From: Syntrophaceae bacterium UBA6255
GTDB lineage: Bacteria; Desulfobacterota; Syntrophia; Syntrophales; Smithellaceae
Assembly (NCBI GenBank): GCA_002441205.1
Contig: DJVN01000155.1
Location: 1-8,488 of the forward strand
DNA length: 8,488 nt
Reading direction: 5' to 3'
The notes beneath the pieces were generated by a model. That model searched no databases. It worked only from the letters and a program-made list of their open reading frames with translations, and had not been told where the DNA came from. Below are positions 6,523-8,488 of the stretch, in pieces; within the stretch, counting starts at the first letter, position 1; the number at the start of each line of letters is the position of its first letter. A program made the position numbers and the translations under genes.

Positions 6523-7188
6523 GTGGAAGATGAAAAGGTGATTGAATCAGGCGTGGAAGAAAAAAGAAGAAAAAAGAAAGAAAGAGAAAAAGAGAACAGA
6601 CGAAACACCATTTTAAAAGCGGCGAGGAAACTTTTTTTTGATCGGGGTTTTAAATCCGTAACGGTCGATAATATTGCCGCAAAAGCTGAAGTGAGCAAGG
6701 GGTCCATCTACCTTTGCTTTGAAAGCAAGGAAGAAATATACACGCAAATCTTAATTGCCGATAATATCGCCCTTCACGACAGAATAAAAAATTTTGCATC
6801 CATAGAAGCTTCGGCATCCCAGCTTCTTTTGGAGTTTGCCCGTATTTACGTTGTCTTTTTTCTGAGTGACAAGGAACTTTTTAGAATACTGATGACTTTC
6901 ATGATGCAAACGGGCCAGATGCATCTGACACAGGAACAAAGTTCCGAGTTGATTAGAACAACCAACGAAAATATTCAAATTATTTCTGAAATTATTCAGA
7001 AGGGAATTGATTCCGGTGAATTTTCTCCAGTCAACAATGTTTGGCAGATACAAAACGCGATTTGGGGAATGTTAAACGGCGTTATTTCGCTTTTTTTGTT
7101 TACCGGCAATCCGATAAAAAGAATGGAAAGAATTCATTCAACCGTTCAGGAAAGTATAAGCGTTTTTATCAAAGGATTGAAAGCATAA
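6523..7188 (+). CDS. TetR/AcrR-family transcriptional regulator
   Basis: This protein has the TetR-type N-terminal DNA-binding domain: ILKAARKLFFDRGF at about residues 30-43, then the helix-turn-helix TVDNIAAKAEVSKGSIYLCF at about 47-66. The remaining, mainly helical part is the ligand-binding and dimerisation domain; its ligand cannot be read from sequence. With the GTG at 6523 the protein has 221 residues and a highly charged, Lys/Glu/Arg-rich head of about 27 residues. No strong ribosome site precedes this GTG. A GTG at 6538, with GGAAG (6525-6529) 8 bases before it, is at least as good and would shorten the protein by five residues. An inverted repeat just upstream suggests autoregulation, and similar half-sites lie before the formate dehydrogenase gene. 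It could act on the redox pair behind it, on the formate dehydrogenase ahead, or elsewhere. Confidence 0.9.
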   Translation: MEDEKVIESGVEEKRRKKKEREKENRRNTILKAARKLFFDRGFKSVTVDNIAAKAEVSKGSIYLCFESKEEIYTQILIADNIALHDRIKNFASIEASASQLLLEFARIYVVFFLSDKELFRILMTFMMQTGQMHLTQEQSSELIRTTNENIQIISEIIQKGIDSGEFSPVNNVWQIQNAIWGMLNGVISLFLFTGNPIKRMERIHSTVQESISVFIKGLKA

Positions 7189-7221
7189 TTTTCTTTGGGG
7201 TTTATTTTAAAGAAAAGTTTT
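7189..7221. terminator. Weak candidate bidirectional terminator between convergent genes
   Basis: TTTTCTTT (7189-7196) pairs with AAAGAAAA (7209-7216) around a 12-base loop, followed on the plus strand by G and TTTT. It begins right after the tetR stop codon and lies between convergent tetR and the modE-like gene. The stem is AT-rich, so it is only a candidate. Confidence 0.3.
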
Positions 7222-7283
7222 CCGCGCTTGATAAATATTATTCTTGTAACATCGAACTTCAAAACAGTATTTGACAATAATGT

Positions 7284-7622
7284 TTATTTCTCTACCTTAA
7301 ATAATTTTTTGAAATCCTGGTCGGCATCGTGCAATATTTTTTCCACATCTTGTTCCAGTTTTTCAAATCGTTCGATAATGGTTTTCGCTTGAGCTGTTAC
7401 TTGTAGAGATTTTTCTTTATCGCTAGTTTCAACAAGTTTCTTGTCCATTCTTTCTTCCGAGGCTTTCAATCTTCCCCATGCCGCGCGGTAGGACATTCCC
7501 AGCTCTTTTGCCGCGGCATTGAGGCTGTGCTGTTCTTCAATAGACTTGAGTATTTTATCTCGGCCCTTGCCGAAAATCACTTTTCCGTTTTCTTCAATCC
7601 AGATTTTATATTTAATTTCCAT
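7284..7622 (-). CDS. ModE-type winged-helix DNA-binding protein, lacking the molybdate-binding domain
   Basis: This 112-residue protein matches the N-terminal DNA-binding domain of ModE, the molybdate-responsive regulator. Residues 1-20 give the short beta strands, and residues 24-54 hold the helix-turn-helix with the characteristic SLNAAAKELGMSYRAAWGRL. E. coli ModE continues with two Mop domains that bind molybdate (about 262 residues in total); here they are absent. The rest, about 60-110, is a charged helix likely to be a coiled coil for dimerisation. The ATG at 7620-7622 follows an AGGAGA ribosome site (7634-7629). It is divergent from a Mo/W formate dehydrogenase gene, so control of that gene is likely. 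How it would sense metal or cofactor is unknown; it may respond through a partner or not at all. The C-terminus looks natural, with no sign of a broken Mop-domain remnant downstream. Confidence 0.85.
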   Translation of the reverse strand: MEIKYKIWIEENGKVIFGKGRDKILKSIEEQHSLNAAAKELGMSYRAAWGRLKASEERMDKKLVETSDKEKSLQVTAQAKTIIERFEKLEQDVEKILHDADQDFKKLFKVEK

Positions 7623-7654
7623 CAGGCGTCTCCTAAACAGCCGAAGTTTTGCTA

Positions 7655-7684
7655 TTTATAGGTGGGTTAATGACAATATGTCAA
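7655..7684 (-). promoter_or_regulatory. Promoter of the modE-like gene with overlapping palindrome
   Basis: On the minus strand TTGACA (7684-7679) and TATAAA (7660-7655) are spaced by 18 bases, a strong sigma-70-type promoter giving a leader of about 25 bases. The palindrome TGACA-ATA-TGTCA (7671-7683) overlaps the -35 box and is a possible autoregulatory site. Confidence 0.55.
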
Positions 7685-7757
7685 TAAAATTCTTAAGATT
7701 TTACGATTTTGGGAAATTAACCATTAGATTTTTTGTGATGAAACAATCTCTTATTCG

Positions 7758-7777
7758 ATATGTTTTATATAACATAT
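7758..7777. promoter_or_regulatory. Palindrome, candidate ModE-type operator upstream of the formate dehydrogenase
   Basis: ATATGTT (7758-7764) and AACATAT (7771-7777) form a perfect 7-base inverted repeat with a 6-base AT spacer, about 80 bases before the formate dehydrogenase start. AT-rich arms around a 6-base spacer recall the E. coli ModE site, and a ModE-type protein is encoded next door. The assignment is inference. Confidence 0.4.
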
Positions 7778-7804
7778 TGACTTTTGTATGACTTTCGGTC
7801 AATC
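7775..7804. promoter_or_regulatory. TTGAC/GTCAA inverted repeat upstream of the formate dehydrogenase
   Basis: ATTGAC (7776-7781) and GTCAAT (7798-7803) form an inverted repeat with a 16-base spacer, and an inner TGAC-TTTCG-GTCA palindrome spans 7789-7801. The same half-site (TATTGAC/GGTCAAT) forms the inverted repeat before tetR at 6462-6498. This suggests, without proving, that the TetR protein also binds here. Spacing differs between the two places. Confidence 0.35.
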
Positions 7805-7856
7805 TATGCCACGTTTGACATATACCAAAACTGACATAGTTAGTGGGGAGGATTTT

Positions 7857-8488
7857 ATGCGAATTTCAAGAAGAAGTTTTTTAACTCTTTCCGGTGCCGT
7901 CGGAGGCGGGATTACCCTGTCCAGCTTGGGGCTTAATCTGAAGCCGACACGGGCATATGCGGACGAGTTAGGCAAGATGAACAGAGTGAAGGTTGCCAAA
8001 CAGACGACAACGATTTGCTGCTACTGTTCCGTGGGTTGCGGTCTGGTTTGCAGCACGGACAAGGCGACCGGAAAAATCATTAATATTGAAGGCGATGCCG
8101 ATCATCCCATCAATGAAGGATCGCTTTGCGCCAAGGGCGCGGGTTTGTTTGACCTAACCGAAGCCAACAAGCACCGGCTCACCAAGGTTCTATATCGCAA
8201 GCCGTACGGAACGGAATGGGAAGAAAAAGATTGGGATTGGGCATTGTCCCGTATGGCCCGCCTGATCAAGGACGCCCGTGATAAAAATTTCACCAAGACG
8301 AATGCCAAAGGCGAACTGGTGAACCGTTGTGAAGCAATCGGCCATTATGGCAGCTCCAACGTGGATAACGAGGAATGCTGGTTGATCACTGTCATGGCAC
8401 GTGCCCTGGGGATTGTCTACGTCGACCATCAGGCCAGGGTCTGACACAGTCCTTCTGTCGCGGCTCTGGGAGAGTCGTTCGGACGCGG
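7857..8488 (+). CDS. fdnG: Formate dehydrogenase-N-type alpha subunit, selenoprotein (partial, continues past window; TGA at 8442-8444 read as Sec)
   Basis: This is the start of a molybdenum/tungsten bis-MGD formate dehydrogenase catalytic subunit, which oxidises formate (or reduces CO2) at the outer face of the membrane. The Tat signal SRRSFL is at residues 4-9, followed by a hydrophobic stretch to about 35. A [4Fe-4S] site is formed by C54, C57, C61 and C91, with K93 in CAKG as the conserved electron-relay lysine. The frame reads DHQARV and then TGA at codon 196. The 14 codons after it give HSPSVAALGESFGR, as after the selenocysteine of FdnG-type enzymes, so TGA encodes Sec and this is no pseudogene. 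The ATG at 7857 is preferred to upstream in-frame ATGs because GGGGAGG (7845-7851) lies 5 bases before it and the Tat signal begins there. Iron-sulfur and membrane subunits probably follow outside the window. Confidence 0.94.
8442..8478 (+). promoter_or_regulatory. Selenocysteine TGA and candidate SECIS hairpin
   Basis: Directly after the in-frame TGA (8442-8444), bases 8460-8467 (CG-GGCTCT with 8461 C) pair with 8471-8478, closing a GGG loop with two G-T wobble pairs. Bacterial SECIS elements are short coding-region hairpins just 3' of the UGA with G-rich loops that bind SelB. The apex lies 24-26 bases after the TGA, slightly farther than in E. coli fdhF, so the exact fold is uncertain. Confidence 0.55.

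Noticed and set aside
7801..7825. Sigma-54 (-24/-12) promoter before fdnG
   Set aside because: The GG and GC elements with correct spacing are not present on either strand.
7857..8444. Formate dehydrogenase as a truncated pseudogene ending at TGA 8442-8444
   Set aside because: Family-conserved sequence continues in the same frame directly after the TGA, at the known selenocysteine position.

Overview
The window looks like chromosome of a strictly anaerobic bacterium, most plausibly a Desulfobacterota (Syntrophales-like) organism. This is inferred from gene content and protein style: a split B12-dependent acyl-CoA mutase with its own chaperone and adenosyltransferase, a secreted selenocysteine formate dehydrogenase, and moderate GC with AT-rich intergenic regions. 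No mobile element, CRISPR array, tRNA or rRNA was seen.

Left part (1-4420, minus strand): one operon-like run transcribed leftwards. In transcript order it holds an acyl-CoA mutase large subunit (GTG start at 4420), a B12-binding small subunit, a MeaB-type G-protein chaperone, an ATP:corrinoid adenosyltransferase, and a TerC-family membrane protein cut by the window edge. It is nearly self-contained: catalytic subunits, cofactor maker and cofactor-loading GTPase. Two active-site positions of the large subunit (Phe89, Gln207) match isobutyryl-CoA mutase rather than methylmalonyl-CoA mutase, so the usual label may be wrong. A pair of hairpins with the same loop sequence but different stems sits between the two subunit genes.

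Middle (4421-5216): a promoter-like sequence for the mutase operon, a strong terminator, a cold-shock-domain gene (minus strand), and a 349-base AT-rich divergent intergenic region.

Right-middle (5235-6401, plus strand): a two-gene unit of exported redox proteins, a CPHC thioredoxin-fold protein followed by a peroxiredoxin that has only its peroxidatic Cys after signal cleavage. The first protein may reduce the second.

Right part (6415-8488): a TetR-family regulator (plus), a short ModE-type DNA-binding protein lacking the molybdate-binding domain (minus), and the start of a Tat-exported Mo/W formate dehydrogenase alpha subunit (plus). The dehydrogenase frame reaches an in-frame TGA at 8442 that is selenocysteine, not a stop: the family sequence resumes immediately after it. 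The intergenic regions beside tetR and fdh hold several palindromes and repeated TTGAC/GTCAA half-sites, which suggests layered regulation of the formate dehydrogenase. If the mutase is an isobutyryl-CoA mutase, the window would fit isobutyrate/butyrate metabolism with formate as an electron carrier, but that link is inference.
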